Counted from the stretch's first letter, positions 10,125 to 20,324 are shown. The stretch: 64,000 bases of DNA from Rhizophagus prolifer (GCA_019425655.1 NQWY01033936.1:1-64000); one strand, 5' to 3'. A program made the numbers and translations. The notes: a model not told the origin generated them from the sequence alone.

Positions 10125-13100
10125 CTATGACTCCGAAACTAACCCGTATTCTTTTGCCTGTTCTAAATTGACAGTGACTAATTTTGATGTGCCCGGTTCA
10201 GGCATAGTAACACCCAACAAGTCAGTTGCCATGGTCATCGCCAGCTTATTATGAGTAATGTAAATGAATTGTACATGTTCAGAAAGCTCTTTTACCAAAT
10301 TACAATATCTCTGTACATTCGCATCATCGAGTGGTGCATCCACTTCATCCAGTACACAAAACGGTGCTGGGTTTAACCTGAAAATGGCAAATACTAATGC
10401 TAACGCCGTTAACGCTTTTTCTCCACCGGAAAGTAATGCTAGAGAACTATTTTTCTTTCCAGGTGGTCTCGCCATGAGCTTAACCCCAGATTGCCAGTCA
10501 TCTTCCAGACTTAAACTTGCCTCACCACCATTAAAAACCTTTGGAAACAGGTTTTGCAACTCTTGATTGATCTGGTCAAAAGTTGTCATAAACAGCTTAC
10601 GGGTTTCTTGGTCAATGCTTTTCATCGCATCTTTTAACTGAGTTACCGTATTTTCCAAATCTTGAATTTGGTGGCTCAACTCATCAAAACGCTGAGAAAC
10701 TTCTTCAAACTCTTGTGAAGCTGCCAAGTTAACCGCACCGATTTTTTCAAACTGCTTTTGTACCTTTTCCAATTTTTGCTGGTGCTCGGTTAAATCTATT
10801 TTCAAGCCCGTTTGAAGTTCAGCATTTAACTCTTTTAACTGCTCTTGATAGTGCTCTCGGTCCGACTTAGCTGCTTGCCATGCTAAACGCTTGGCTTCAA
10901 GCTGCTCTCTGAGTTTTTCATCTTGCTGCTGGTACTGATGGCGTTGGTCCGTGAGCGTTTGTTGTTTCTCTTGAACACTATTAAGCTCAAGCTGCCAGTC
11001 ATTCCAAGTCTTTTGTAACTTTTCAGTCTGAGCAAACTGTTGTTGAAATTCAGACTCAAGATTTGGTAACTCTAACTGAATAGGATCAACAAACTTTTTC
11101 GCCTGTTCCATTTGCGCTGCAATTTGTTGATATTGACTCTGCAAGAACGAAATATCTTTTTCAAGCAGCTCGATTTGTTGAGTCGTCTGCGTGCTGTTAC
11201 GACGTAAAATTTCGCGTTCTTGCTGCTGCTGTTGTAAAACTTGTTGTTGCTCTTCGAGTTGTTCTGTTAGCTCTTCTACCCGAAATTGCAAAGTTTTATA
11301 ATCAGGTAAAATGGTTTCTAACTTCATCGCAAGCGCATGCAAATCAATTTCAAGATCGTCTTTTTGCATTGCATCTTCTTCAAGCTGCATGTCTAACTGA
11401 GCGAGTTGATCTTTCAATTGCTGTTTTTGCAATAAAAATGCTTGTGCTGCTGTTTGTTGTTTAGCAATTTGTACATCAAGCTGTTGCAAGTCTTTTTGTT
11501 TTTGTTTAATAACCTGTTGTTTCTGCTGTAAGTCTGCTTGTAGCTGTACGAGTTTTTCTTTTTCCTGAACAGTAACTTGATCTAATGCTTGTAGTTCGGG
11601 TTGCTGCTTTTGAATAATTTGTTCAATTTCATCTAGACGAATACGATGACTGAGCATACCTTGCGCACTTTGACTTTCGTCATCATACATAAGAGCAATT
11701 ACCCAATCCTGCCCAACATGATAACCATCCAAGGTCAAGATCGACTGGCCATGTTGTAGTTGCTTTTGCTCATTTAAAGCATCAGATAATTTTTGCGCAA
11801 TCGCTACATTTGAAAATATTGAAAGCTGTGGTGACGCAATCCAGTCATTTAAACAGGCCAAATTTCCTTTAAAGTTGCTTGTTTGTTCTGACGGTTTTAA
11901 CTGGCGAGCAATTCCTTCCTGAAAGACTTGTTCGGTTTCAACAATATGTGCCTGCAACCATTTTGCTAAAAACTTTTCAACAATCTGCGCGTGTGGCTTA
12001 CCCTGCTCCGTTAACTCCAGAGCCTGCATTAAACGTAGCGTATCTTGGTTTTGCTTTGAACTTTGTTTAGCAACAAGCTGGCTTAAGTTTTTCTGCTCAG
12101 ATAATAAAACCTGTATTTCTGTTTTCAGTGTTTGTTGCTGATTTTTAGTTGCCTGATGCGCTTGTTGAGACTGTTCAATCTGTTGCGCATACTGCTCAAT
12201 TTCAGCCTCTAACGTTGAGATTTCACGACCAAGTTGCTGTTGCAGTTGCTCAAGCTCGCCTTGTTCATCTTCGTGTACTTGCGATTGAATCTGAGTTGCC
12301 TGATGTTGCAGCGTTTCTTTTTGCTGCTCAATGCGCTGAACATTTTTGCCTAGCTGCTCAATTTGCGCAGACATTTGCATTTTTTGCTGCTGTTGTTTTT
12401 CAACCTGAGCTTTTACTTGTTCAAACTGTTGCTGTGCTTGTTTTTGCTGAGATTGTAAATCAGCAAAGTTTTGTTCAGCTTCCGTTGCAGTATGCTCAAT
12501 TCCAGTTAATGATTCAGTTTGTTCATCTAACTGATTATTAAGTGTTTCAAGTTGCAATTCAGAAAGTTGTAAACGTTCTTTAGTTTGGAATTTTTGCTGT
12601 TCTAACTGAACGAGAGTCATACTATTTTGCTGGTATAAGCTCTGTTTTTGTTCTAGAGTCATTTTCAGTTCAGATAGTTTTTTCTCAGCTTGTTGCCACT
12701 CTTGTTGTAATGGTGAAGATTGCTGAATAAGTCGCTGAAATAAAGCACTGGTCGATTCTAAATCATGTTCAATTGTACTTAGCTCAGAGCGAACTAACTT
12801 AAAAGTTTCGCCCAGTTCATTCATTTGAACTGTATATTCTTCTTGTAGGCGTACACTTTTATCTGCCTGAAAAGACAAAATTTCAATTTTTAGGGTACGA
12901 ATCTGACTTTCTAAGGTTTTATATTGAACCGCAGCTTCTGACTGGCGTTTTAACGTTTTAAGCTGTGATTTTAACTCAAGGGCAATATCTTCTAAACGTG
13001 AAAGGTTTTGCTCAGTATGTTCAAGGTGCTGCAAGGTTTCGCGGCGACGCGCCTGATAACGAGAGACGCCCGCTGCTTCTTCAATAAAAATACGCATTTC

Positions 13101-13574
13101 TTCAGGTTTAGCATCAACCAAACGGTTAATCATGCCCTGTTCAATCACAGCATAAGAACGTGGCCCTAAACCAGTTCCCAAGAAAATGTCGGTAATATCA
13201 CGGCGGCGACAACGTGTACCATTTAAGAAATATTCCGACTTACCTTCACGAGTCACCTGACGACGAACAGCGAGCTCATTATAAGCATTATAAGCTCCAC
13301 CCAATTTGCCATAGGTATTGTCAAAACGCAGTTCTACACTGGCAACACCTACTGGCTTACGCTTGGATGTTCCGGTAAAAATAACATCTTGCATGCTACC
13401 ACCACGAAGTTGACGAGCGTTTGACTCACCCATCACCCAGCGGATTGCATCAATAACATTGGATTTGCCACAACCATTTGGACCAACCACTGCTGTGCGG
13501 TTCGCCTTAAAATTTAAAGTTGTACTATCTGCAAAAGATTTAAAGCCGGAAAGTTTTAAACTGCTTAAACGCAT
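10125..13574 (-). CDS. smc: Chromosome segregation ATPase SMC
   Basis: A 1149-residue SMC that compacts and segregates chromosomes. Walker A GPNGCGKSN is at 31-39, followed by coiled coil with many Gln and Glu repeats, a hinge near 515-640 (SNFKGNLACLNDW region), a second coiled coil, the ABC signature LLSGGEKALTALAL near 1055, Walker B CVLDEVDAPLDD near 1083, and the D-loop and H-loop (YITHNK). Length is normal. The start MRLSSLKLSGFKSFAD is the family start. The GntR gene ends 10 bases upstream and zipA begins 1 base downstream, so the three look co-transcribed. No scpA or scpB lies nearby. Confidence 0.97.
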   Translation of the reverse strand: MRLSSLKLSGFKSFADSTTLNFKANRTAVVGPNGCGKSNVIDAIRWVMGESNARQLRGGSMQDVIFTGTSKRKPVGVASVELRFDNTYGKLGGAYNAYNELAVRRQVTREGKSEYFLNGTRCRRRDITDIFLGTGLGPRSYAVIEQGMINRLVDAKPEEMRIFIEEAAGVSRYQARRRETLQHLEHTEQNLSRLEDIALELKSQLKTLKRQSEAAVQYKTLESQIRTLKIEILSFQADKSVRLQEEYTVQMNELGETFKLVRSELSTIEHDLESTSALFQRLIQQSSPLQQEWQQAEKKLSELKMTLEQKQSLYQQNSMTLVQLEQQKFQTKERLQLSELQLETLNNQLDEQTESLTGIEHTATEAEQNFADLQSQQKQAQQQFEQVKAQVEKQQQQKMQMSAQIEQLGKNVQRIEQQKETLQHQATQIQSQVHEDEQGELEQLQQQLGREISTLEAEIEQYAQQIEQSQQAHQATKNQQQTLKTEIQVLLSEQKNLSQLVAKQSSKQNQDTLRLMQALELTEQGKPHAQIVEKFLAKWLQAHIVETEQVFQEGIARQLKPSEQTSNFKGNLACLNDWIASPQLSIFSNVAIAQKLSDALNEQKQLQHGQSILTLDGYHVGQDWVIALMYDDESQSAQGMLSHRIRLDEIEQIIQKQQPELQALDQVTVQEKEKLVQLQADLQQKQQVIKQKQKDLQQLDVQIAKQQTAAQAFLLQKQQLKDQLAQLDMQLEEDAMQKDDLEIDLHALAMKLETILPDYKTLQFRVEELTEQLEEQQQVLQQQQQEREILRRNSTQTTQQIELLEKDISFLQSQYQQIAAQMEQAKKFVDPIQLELPNLESEFQQQFAQTEKLQKTWNDWQLELNSVQEKQQTLTDQRHQYQQQDEKLREQLEAKRLAWQAAKSDREHYQEQLKELNAELQTGLKIDLTEHQQKLEKVQKQFEKIGAVNLAASQEFEEVSQRFDELSHQIQDLENTVTQLKDAMKSIDQETRKLFMTTFDQINQELQNLFPKVFNGGEASLSLEDDWQSGVKLMARPPGKKNSSLALLSGGEKALTALALVFAIFRLNPAPFCVLDEVDAPLDDANVQRYCNLVKELSEHVQFIYITHNKLAMTMATDLLGVTMPEPGTSKLVTVNLEQAKEYGLVSES

Positions 13575-13584
13575 AATGCCCTAA

Positions 13585-14280
13585 CTAACGGCGTGAGCGT
13601 CTCGCCCAAGCCAATTCAATCTGTTTCATTCGTGTCAGCGATTCCAACACAAGGTTACGTAAGTGTCGACAAAAATCTTCCATAAATAAAGCGGCTTGTT
13701 GTGATTTTCGGATCAAAATTGCATCAGTCACGAGTTTAAATAATGCAAACGCTTCTTGTAGTTCCCGCTTAGAGGTATTTAAGGTCAAAAAATAACTGCG
13801 ACGTAGTGAAGGTAGTAATTCTTTATAGAATTTCATTAGGTAAGGATTACCCACCATATCTTGCTGTTCAGCCAGATATTGGAAAATGGCATCGTAGAAT
13901 TTTTCGATATCACCTGCTTTCACATGCTCAAGTAATTGTTCTTGTAACAGCTGTAATTGATCAGCTTCGTGCGCACGCCATGTTTCACTGATGCGTTGCA
14001 CAATGTGTCCTAGTAGCATTACGTTTGTATCAAACAGTGCTTTCACTTGTTGTGCAGACATTTCTGAGACAATTGCACCGCGACGCGGAAAAATTTCAAT
14101 TAAATGCGTACGTTCGAGTAATAATAATGCTTCACGAACTGATCCCCTGCTTACATCGAGCTCTTTCGCAATACGAAGCTCTTGTATGCGTTCACCTTCG
14201 ACCAATTCGCCGCTAATAATCTGTTCGCTAATATATTTGACAATTTGCTCAGAAAGACTTTCTGTCTCTTCGAGATTCAT
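13585..14280 (-). CDS. GntR-family transcriptional regulator (FCD type)
   Basis: 231 residues. The N-terminal winged helix (about 8-75) has the GntR pattern: GERIQELRIAKELDVSRGSV and REALLLLE, then the PRRGAIV wing. The C-terminal half is all-helical as in FadR/FCD regulators (TNVMLLGHIVQRISE, MEDFCRHLRNLV), where a small acid is usually the ligand. The target genes are unknown. It is followed by smc after 10 bases; co-transcription of a metabolic regulator with smc and zipA is conserved gene order rather than proof of a link. It is not beside the biotin genes, so a BioR role has no support. Confidence 0.88.
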   Translation of the reverse strand: MNLEETESLSEQIVKYISEQIISGELVEGERIQELRIAKELDVSRGSVREALLLLERTHLIEIFPRRGAIVSEMSAQQVKALFDTNVMLLGHIVQRISETWRAHEADQLQLLQEQLLEHVKAGDIEKFYDAIFQYLAEQQDMVGNPYLMKFYKELLPSLRRSYFLTLNTSKRELQEAFALFKLVTDAILIRKSQQAALFMEDFCRHLRNLVLESLTRMKQIELAWARRSRR

Positions 14281-14464
14281 AAATCACCCGCTACTTTTTA
14301 TATGCATTAATCCATGCTTTTCTTTCGCATTCTTGTTTTTAACTGATCCCATCTATTAAAAACTATGTCATTGTCTGACAATTTTATTGCATTTTAAGCC
14401 AACCCACCCAAAATCCATACTTAAATCGGATAAAAAACCTATCTTTAGGCTTTTAAAAGCTTCA

Positions 14465-14500
14465 AATAAAAAAAGCTTAAACTTTGTGAGTCTAAGCTTT
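14465..14500 (-). terminator. Terminator after the TauE-family gene
   Basis: AAAGCTTA / TAAGCTTT stem (14472-14479 with 14493-14500), 13-base loop, and a long T-run on the minus strand from the A-run at 14468-14474. Confidence 0.75.
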
Positions 14501-14532
14501 CTTTTCTATATTTTTCTGAATAAAAGCGATTT

Positions 14533-15336
14533 TTAATTCATAATGCCTTTATAAATAAAGTAACTTCCAACCACCACGAGCAAACAAGCAAAGCATTTTT
14601 TTAGCATTTGTGGCGATAAAGCATGCGCAACCTTGGCACCAAGTTTAGCAGTCACAAAACTCATGACACTAATACCAATAAATGCATAGATGTGCACATA
14701 ACCAATCGTGTTAGGTACAGAAATGTGCTCTTTAGCACCAAACCACATAAAGCCAATTGCACCCGCTACAGCAATAGGCAAACCACAAGCAGCAGAAGTC
14801 GCGACTGCTTTTTGCATGACTACGCCATGACGGTTTAAATACGGAACAGTTAAGCTACCGCCACCAATACCAAAAATTGCAGAGGCAATACCAATACCGC
14901 CACCTGCCATAAATTGCATAGGCGTTGAAGGAAGTTGGCGTGATGGGTCAACAACCACATTTGCGCCTTTAAACATACGATAGGCCATTACAACAGCAAA
15001 AACACCAATAAGAAGCTGTAAATGCTGACCAGACATGAGATCGGCAATACCCGCCCCCAAGAATGAACCAATCACTAGCCCAGGTGCCAAATTACGAAAA
15101 ACAGGCCAAAGTACTGCACCTTTTTTATGATGGGCAGAAACTGAACTAAATGACGTCACAATAATGGTTGCAAGCGATGTTCCGACTGCAATATGCATGA
15201 TTACCGCAGGGTCATAGTGCAACTGGGTAAAAACGACATACAGAATTGGTACAATAATTAGTCCACCACCAACCCCAAACAATCCGGCAGTAAAACCAGC
15301 AATTGCGCCAATGAGTAAATATATGATTAACTCCAT
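14533..15336 (-). CDS. TauE/SafE-family membrane permease
   Basis: A 267-residue polytopic protein with about eight hydrophobic segments and the two family repeats: GLFGVGGGLIIVP near the N-terminus and AIFGIGGGSLTVPYL in the second half. The TauE/SafE family exports sulfite, sulfoacetate or related organic anions; the substrate here cannot be told. It is transcribed away from birA, with only 30 bases between the two start codons, so the promoters must overlap or lie inside coding sequence. Confidence 0.9.
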   Translation of the reverse strand: MELIIYLLIGAIAGFTAGLFGVGGGLIIVPILYVVFTQLHYDPAVIMHIAVGTSLATIIVTSFSSVSAHHKKGAVLWPVFRNLAPGLVIGSFLGAGIADLMSGQHLQLLIGVFAVVMAYRMFKGANVVVDPSRQLPSTPMQFMAGGGIGIASAIFGIGGGSLTVPYLNRHGVVMQKAVATSAACGLPIAVAGAIGFMWFGAKEHISVPNTIGYVHIYAFIGISVMSFVTAKLGAKVAHALSPQMLKKCFACLLVVVGSYFIYKGIMN

Positions 15337-15366
15337 AAATGTTTTACCACTCTGCTCATATTCAAC

Positions 15367-16119
15367 ATGGATTTAGAGACTCGCCAACTACAACAACTTT
15401 TAAGCGCAAAAAACCAGCTTCCAGAAGTGGTTTTATTAAAAGCAACCACAACTTCGACCAATGATGATATTCGTGAAATTGCCCAAAAAGGCATTACAAC
15501 AGGCTTGGTTTGCAGTGCTCAACAAACTCAAGGGCGAGGTCAACATCAACGGCAGTGGATTTCACCTGAAGGAAACATTTATTTAAGCACATTGGTGCAA
15601 ACTCGAACACCCTTAGATGGTCGCTTAGCACTTGAAGTTGCTCTAAATATTTTGCAAATTCCGCAGTTACAAGCTTTAAGCTTACAAGTGAAATGGCCAA
15701 ATGATTTGTATAGTGCGCATGGGAAATGGGGTGGAATTTTGGTCGAACCACTTTCCCAACATCAGGCTATTGTTGGCGTAGGGATTAATTTAAAGACACC
15801 ACCAGTGACTGATAGTGATCAGCCAATCACCTCTTTAGAAGATTTAGGTCTAGAGCAAATGAGTCGGCTTGAGCTAATTTCAGAGCTTTATATTGCAATT
15901 CAAAATGCAGCTCGCTGGTTTGATCATGGTTGTTATAACCTAGCAGGTCGTTTTAACCACCATGCAGCATGGCTTAATCAGTTAGTTCAGTTTGAACATA
16001 GTCAAGGATTGGTACATGGCCGTTTTGTTGGAATTTCTAATGAAGGTGCGGTAATTCTTGAAACTCCAGAACCACAACAGTTTTATCAAGGTCGTTTAAG
16101 ACCACAATCAACTCAGTAA
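15367..16119 (+). CDS. birA: Biotin-protein ligase, catalytic-only type
   Basis: 250 residues that join biotin to the BCCP subunit of acetyl-CoA carboxylase via biotinyl-AMP. The catalytic motifs are TSTND, the biotinoyl-AMP loop [12 protein letters not shown] (the GRGRRGR equivalent), QVKWPNDLY with the catalytic Lys, and GGILVEP. The small C-terminal domain is present ([17 protein letters not shown]). The N-terminal winged helix of E. coli BirA is missing, so this enzyme cannot repress the bio operon as E. coli BirA does. coaX follows after 14 bases, a common birA-coaX pair. No clear SD precedes the ATG. Confidence 0.93.
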   Translation: MDLETRQLQQLLSAKNQLPEVVLLKATTTSTNDDIREIAQKGITTGLVCSAQQTQGRGQHQRQWISPEGNIYLSTLVQTRTPLDGRLALEVALNILQIPQLQALSLQVKWPNDLYSAHGKWGGILVEPLSQHQAIVGVGINLKTPPVTDSDQPITSLEDLGLEQMSRLELISELYIAIQNAARWFDHGCYNLAGRFNHHAAWLNQLVQFEHSQGLVHGRFVGISNEGAVILETPEPQQFYQGRLRPQSTQ

Positions 16120-16133
16120 TCAGGTATTTCCCC

Positions 16134-16868
16134 ATGAAAAGTTTATGGCTTGATATCGGAAACACCCGTTTAAAATACTGGATTACTGAAAATCAGCAAA
16201 TTATTGAACATGCAGCCGAGCTACATTTGCAGTCTCCTGCCGATTTATTACTTGGGTTAATCCAACACTTTAAACACCAAGGTCTACATCGTATTGGAAT
16301 TTCTTCAGTACTCGATACCGAAAATAATCAACGTATTCAGCAGATTTTAAAATGGCTTGAAATTCCAGTGGTTTTTGCCAAAGTCCACTCGGAATATGCA
16401 GGCCTACAATGTGGCTATGAAGTACCAAGTCAGCTCGGGATTGACCGCTGGTTACAAGTACTTGCTGTTGCTGAGGAACAAGAAAATTATTGTATTATTG
16501 GTTGCGGAACAGCGCTTACCATTGATTTAACCAAAGGCAAACAACATTTAGGGGGTTATATCCTCCCTAATTTATATTTGCAGCGCGATGCACTCATTCA
16601 AAATACCAAAGGCATTAAAATTCCAGACTCAGCTTTTGATAATTTAAACCCGGGCAATAACACCGTAGATGCAGTACACCACGGTATATTATTAGGCCTC
16701 ATTAGTACCATCGAAAATATTATGCAGCAATCTCCTAAAAAGCTGCTGCTGACTGGTGGCGATGCCTCTCTTTTTGCTAAATTTCTACAGAAGTACCAAC
16801 CTACTGTTGAAACAGATCTTTTACTTAAAGGGTTGCAACAATATATTGCTCATTACCCTAAAGACTAA
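16134..16868 (+). CDS. coaX: Type III pantothenate kinase
   Basis: First enzyme of coenzyme A synthesis, ASKHA fold, 244 residues. The phosphate-1 motif [10 protein letters not shown] is at residues 6-15. [14 protein letters not shown] holds the GxDR segment, [10 protein letters not shown] is the second phosphate motif with the catalytic Asp nearby, and GGYILPNL follows. Type III kinases need a monovalent cation and are not inhibited by CoA. It lies 14 bases after birA, in one operon ending at a bidirectional terminator. Confidence 0.95.
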   Translation: MKSLWLDIGNTRLKYWITENQQIIEHAAELHLQSPADLLLGLIQHFKHQGLHRIGISSVLDTENNQRIQQILKWLEIPVVFAKVHSEYAGLQCGYEVPSQLGIDRWLQVLAVAEEQENYCIIGCGTALTIDLTKGKQHLGGYILPNLYLQRDALIQNTKGIKIPDSAFDNLNPGNNTVDAVHHGILLGLISTIENIMQQSPKKLLLTGGDASLFAKFLQKYQPTVETDLLLKGLQQYIAHYPKD

Positions 16869-16883
16869 AACACAGAACAAAAT

Positions 16884-16910
16884 AAAAGGCGCTCTAGGCG
16901 CCTTTTATTT
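16884..16910. terminator. Bidirectional terminator between coaX and ffh
   Basis: AAAAGGCGC / GCGCCTTTT (16884-16892 and 16898-16906) with a 5-base loop. T-rich on both outer sides, between two convergent genes. Confidence 0.92.
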
Positions 16911-16917
16911 TATGAAT

Positions 16918-18330
16918 TTATTTCTTTTGGTCGTTGTTACCAAACAGTGGTCCCATTCCGCCACCGCCGCCGCCAAATTGCTTTTGCATATTGCCTAAAG
17001 AACGCATCATTTTGCTCATACCAGATGGATTCGCAAATTTCTTCATCATTTTAGCCATTTGCGCTTGTTGCTTAATGAGTTTATTCACTTCCGCAACATC
17101 CATACCACAACCTGCTGCAATACGTTTTTTACGACTTGGGTTCATCAGGTCAGGGTTACGGCGCTCTTTAACAGTCATTGATTGGATAATAGCTTCCATC
17201 TTTTTGACTTGTTTTTCAGGGTTCGCTTGCTCAATTGCTTGCTGAATTCCTGCACCGCTCATGCCAGGCAACTTGTCTAAGAAGCCCATCATGCCGCCCA
17301 TTTTTTTCATTTGCTCAAATTGCATTAGCATATCTTCAAAGTTGAAGCTTCCGCCTTTTTGCAATTTTTTCGCCATCTTTTCGGCTTTTTCTTTGTCGAT
17401 TTTACGTTCAACTTCTTCGACTAAAGAAAGTACGTCACCCATACCTAAAATACGTTGAGCAACACGGTCCGGATGGAATGGCTCTAAGGCATCAAGCTTT
17501 TCGCCCATACCCAAAAACTTGATTGGCTTACCAGTAATAGCACGTACAGAAAGTGCCGCACCACCACGCGCATCACCATCAGTTTTAGTAAGAATCACAC
17601 CAGTAAGTGCCAAAGCATCGTTAAATGCTTTTGCTGTATTTGCAGCATCCTGACCTGTCATGGCGTCAACCACGAACAGAGTTTCAGTCGGCTTAACTGC
17701 TGCATGTAACTCTTTAATTTCGTCCATCATATCTTCATCGACATGTAAACGACCCGCTGTATCGACAATCAACACATCGGCAAACTGGATTTTTGCCTGC
17801 TCAATTGCGCGGTTAACGATGTCAATTGGCTTTTCAGAAGGATCTGATGGAATAAAGCCTGCACTAACTTCTGCCGAGACAGTTTCTAACTGTTTGATCG
17901 CTGCTGGACGGTAAACATCGGCAGAAACCGTCATTACTTTTTTCTTTTGACGTTCTTTTAAGAATCGTGCCAATTTGGCAGCAGTTGTCGTTTTACCTGC
18001 ACCTTGTAAACCGGCAAGTAATACAACAACTGGAGGCTTAGCACTTAAATCCAGTGTTTCATTCGCCTCACCCATCATCTTGGTGAGTTCGTCATAAACA
18101 ATTTTTACAAATGCCTGGCCTGGAGATAACTGAGTCATCACTTCTTGGCCCAATGCCTCTTCCTTAACTTTCGCGATAAATTCACGAGTTACAGGTAACG
18201 CGACATCGGCTTCAAGAAGAGCCATACGTACTTCACGTAAGGTATCTTTAATATTGTCTTCGGTCAGCTGCCCTGAGCCAGTAACATTTCTTAAACTCTG
18301 TGTGAGTCGTTCTGTTAAGGTATCAAACAT
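16918..18330 (-). CDS. ffh: Signal recognition particle protein Ffh
   Basis: The SRP54 GTPase that binds signal sequences with 4.5S RNA. The N domain (1-90) is followed by a G domain with P-loop GLQGAGKTTTAAKLA near 108, DVYRPAAIKQL, DTAGRL and TKTDGDARGG, then a Met-rich M domain from about 325 (MKKMGGMMGFLDKLPGM) with the RNA-binding SRKKRIAAGCG segment. The 470-residue length is slightly long because of a glycine-rich tail (GGGGGGMGPLFG). ypjD/corE lies divergently upstream, an arrangement also known from E. coli. Confidence 0.97.
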   Translation of the reverse strand: MFDTLTERLTQSLRNVTGSGQLTEDNIKDTLREVRMALLEADVALPVTREFIAKVKEEALGQEVMTQLSPGQAFVKIVYDELTKMMGEANETLDLSAKPPVVVLLAGLQGAGKTTTAAKLARFLKERQKKKVMTVSADVYRPAAIKQLETVSAEVSAGFIPSDPSEKPIDIVNRAIEQAKIQFADVLIVDTAGRLHVDEDMMDEIKELHAAVKPTETLFVVDAMTGQDAANTAKAFNDALALTGVILTKTDGDARGGAALSVRAITGKPIKFLGMGEKLDALEPFHPDRVAQRILGMGDVLSLVEEVERKIDKEKAEKMAKKLQKGGSFNFEDMLMQFEQMKKMGGMMGFLDKLPGMSGAGIQQAIEQANPEKQVKKMEAIIQSMTVKERRNPDLMNPSRKKRIAAGCGMDVAEVNKLIKQQAQMAKMMKKFANPSGMSKMMRSLGNMQKQFGGGGGGMGPLFGNNDQKK

Positions 18331-18470
18331 TGCAAAATCCGCTTAAAATGGCTAGTTGCAAAAAAATCTTTCTCGAAATAGAAAATTTATGCATAGAATG
18401 CTATAGGATACTTTAGTTCGCAGCGAATTTATATCTTATCTAGATGAATTAATCCTGAAAAAGGTTTGAC

Positions 18471-19280
18471 ATGATTAGCCTCCCCTTGGTTTACACAATT
18501 TTGGCACTCATCGCATATACCACTTCTTTCTGGTATCTGTTCATACGTTTAATGTCAAAACGTGAACCAAATCCATGGTTATTTGCTTTTGTTACAACCT
18601 TGGCACTGCTATTACACGGTACAGTTTTATGCAATGCCATGCTGACACCATTAGGAATTAACTATGATGTTTTTAATTTAGTCTCTTTTACATCATGGCT
18701 TATGTTGTTGTTAAGTTTAATTTTTAGTACTTTTCGTCCAATTGTACCTTTAAACTTACTCGGTATTCCTGTAGCAGCGATTGGACTTATTTTAGGTTTT
18801 GGCTTTAGTAAACCTGATCAATTTATTGAACAGCATTCGTTAGGCCTAGATACGCATATTATTCTTTCACTTTCCGCCTATGCAGTTTTACTGATGGCAA
18901 CCATACACGCAATCTTGATATGGTTCCAAAATCGTGAACTCAAAAAGAAACAAAAAAAACGCTTTTGGGTCAATTTACTCCCTCCAATTCAGGCCATGGA
19001 ATCGTTGTTATTTGACTTAATTATTACTGGTTTTATTTTATTAACCATTGCTCTCGCATTTGGCTTTTTAACTGTTGATAGTTTCTTTGCTCAGCATCTC
19101 GCTCATAAAACTGTATTTAGTATTATTTCATGGATTATTTATGGCTCATTACTGATTGGCCATTACAAACTTGGATGGCGAGGACAAAAAGCGATTCGTT
19201 TTACCTTAATTGGTTTTGCCCTTTTAGCAATTGGCTTTATTGGCAGTAAATTTGTACTTGAAATGATATTAGGCCGATAA
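18471..19280 (+). CDS. ypjD: Inner-membrane protein of the cytochrome c assembly (CcsA/HemX-like) family, YpjD/CorE type
   Basis: 269 residues with about eight hydrophobic helices. The CcsA-like features are LLHGTVL, DTHIILSLSAYAVLLMATIHA (conserved His on a helix) and AHKTVFSIISWIIYGSLLIGH with a late His. E. coli YpjD (CorE), next to ffh, has been linked to metal ion tolerance; heme handling is the wider family theme. The start MISLPLVYT is used with an AAAGG SD 8 bases upstream. A terminator follows directly. Confidence 0.85.
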   Translation: MISLPLVYTILALIAYTTSFWYLFIRLMSKREPNPWLFAFVTTLALLLHGTVLCNAMLTPLGINYDVFNLVSFTSWLMLLLSLIFSTFRPIVPLNLLGIPVAAIGLILGFGFSKPDQFIEQHSLGLDTHIILSLSAYAVLLMATIHAILIWFQNRELKKKQKKRFWVNLLPPIQAMESLLFDLIITGFILLTIALAFGFLTVDSFFAQHLAHKTVFSIISWIIYGSLLIGHYKLGWRGQKAIRFTLIGFALLAIGFIGSKFVLEMILGR

Positions 19281-19306
19281 AACAATTAAAATTTCAGCAC
19301 TACTAG

Positions 19307-19342
19307 ACAGCGTTATACATATCCCGTATAACGCTGTTTTTG
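19307..19342 (+). terminator. Terminator between ypjD and dusC
   Basis: Perfect 12-bp stem ACAGCGTTATAC (19307-19318 with 19326-19337), 7-base loop, then TTTTG. It ends 23 bases before the dusC start at 19365. Confidence 0.9.
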
Positions 19343-19364
19343 TTTTAATCAGGTGGCACAGACT

Positions 19365-20309
19365 GTGAAACTCATACTCGCTCCAATGGAAGGTTTAACT
19401 GACCCGATCATGCGGGATACGCTCACATCTGTTGGTGATTTCGACTGGTGTGTAACCGAGTTTATTCGAGTTACAGACAGTATTTTACCAGACCATATCT
19501 ATTATAGTTTTTGCCCTGAGTTAAAGAACGACGGTAAAACAGCAGCAGGTACACCTGTTCATGTGCAGTTCTTAGGAAATAATCCAGATATGCTGGCAGC
19601 AAATGCTGCAAAAGTGGTTGAACTAGGTGCTCCTGCGATCGATCTTAATTTTGGTTGCCCTGCCAAAACCGTAAATCGACACCGAGGTGGTTCCGTACTT
19701 CTTGATGAACCAGACGTGGTACATATGCTCATTAAAGCTGTCCGTGATGCTGTACCAGAGCATATTCCTGTTTCAGCAAAAATGCGTTTAGGTTATCTCG
19801 ATGAAAACCACACCATGGAAAATGCGCACGCGGTTGAAGATGCCGGCGCAAGCTGGTTAACAGTACATGCGCGGACGAAAGCAGATGGTTATACACCACC
19901 AGCTTATTGGGAAAAAATTCTACCAATCAAAGAAGCTTTAAAAATTAATGTCATTGCTAACGGCGAAATCTGGAACAATGCAGATGCAAAGGCCTGCCAA
20001 CAGCAATCTGGTTGTGAAGATTTAATGATTGGTCGCGGTGCTGTAACGACTCCTGATTTAACACAATGCATTCGTAAAAATATGGATGAGGCTTTATTTA
20101 GTTGGGAGCAACTGGTTGACTTACAAATCCGTTTTTTAAATGGTCAGGCAAAAACAGAAATTGGGATGGTTGGTCGTTATAAACAATGGTTAGGCATGAT
20201 GACCAAAGCCTACCCTCAAGCCAAAGAACTGTGGGACCAAGTTAAACGAATTAAAGCTTTAGATGAAATTGTTCAACAGTTAGAACGAACCAGCTCATCA
20301 CATAGCTAA
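19365..20309 (+). CDS. dusC: tRNA-dihydrouridine(16) synthase, DusC type
   Basis: An FMN enzyme that reduces uridine in the tRNA D-loop. LILAPMEGLTDP (FMN phosphate region), CVTEFIRV, the DLNFGCPAKTVN catalytic cysteine loop, HARTKADGY, VIANGEIWN and MIGRGA are all present. The sequence follows E. coli DusC (TEFVRV, NCGCPSKTVN, IANGEIWD) more closely than DusA or DusB. The frame opens at a GTG at 19353, but the GTG at 19365 has AGGTGG at ideal distance and gives the family N-terminus, for 314 residues. It is separated from ypjD by a terminator. Confidence 0.9.
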   Translation: MKLILAPMEGLTDPIMRDTLTSVGDFDWCVTEFIRVTDSILPDHIYYSFCPELKNDGKTAAGTPVHVQFLGNNPDMLAANAAKVVELGAPAIDLNFGCPAKTVNRHRGGSVLLDEPDVVHMLIKAVRDAVPEHIPVSAKMRLGYLDENHTMENAHAVEDAGASWLTVHARTKADGYTPPAYWEKILPIKEALKINVIANGEIWNNADAKACQQQSGCEDLMIGRGAVTTPDLTQCIRKNMDEALFSWEQLVDLQIRFLNGQAKTEIGMVGRYKQWLGMMTKAYPQAKELWDQVKRIKALDEIVQQLERTSSSHS

Positions 20310-20324
20310 TTACTTTAAATTTAT

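Noticed and set aside
12149-12541. 130-residue frame on the plus strand
   Set aside because: Antisense to the smc coiled coil; low-complexity mirror of Gln/Glu codons without a start signal.
13585-14280. GntR gene as the biotin regulator BioR
   Set aside because: It has an FCD-type helical C-terminal half and is not beside bio genes; BioR is shorter and alphaproteobacterial.
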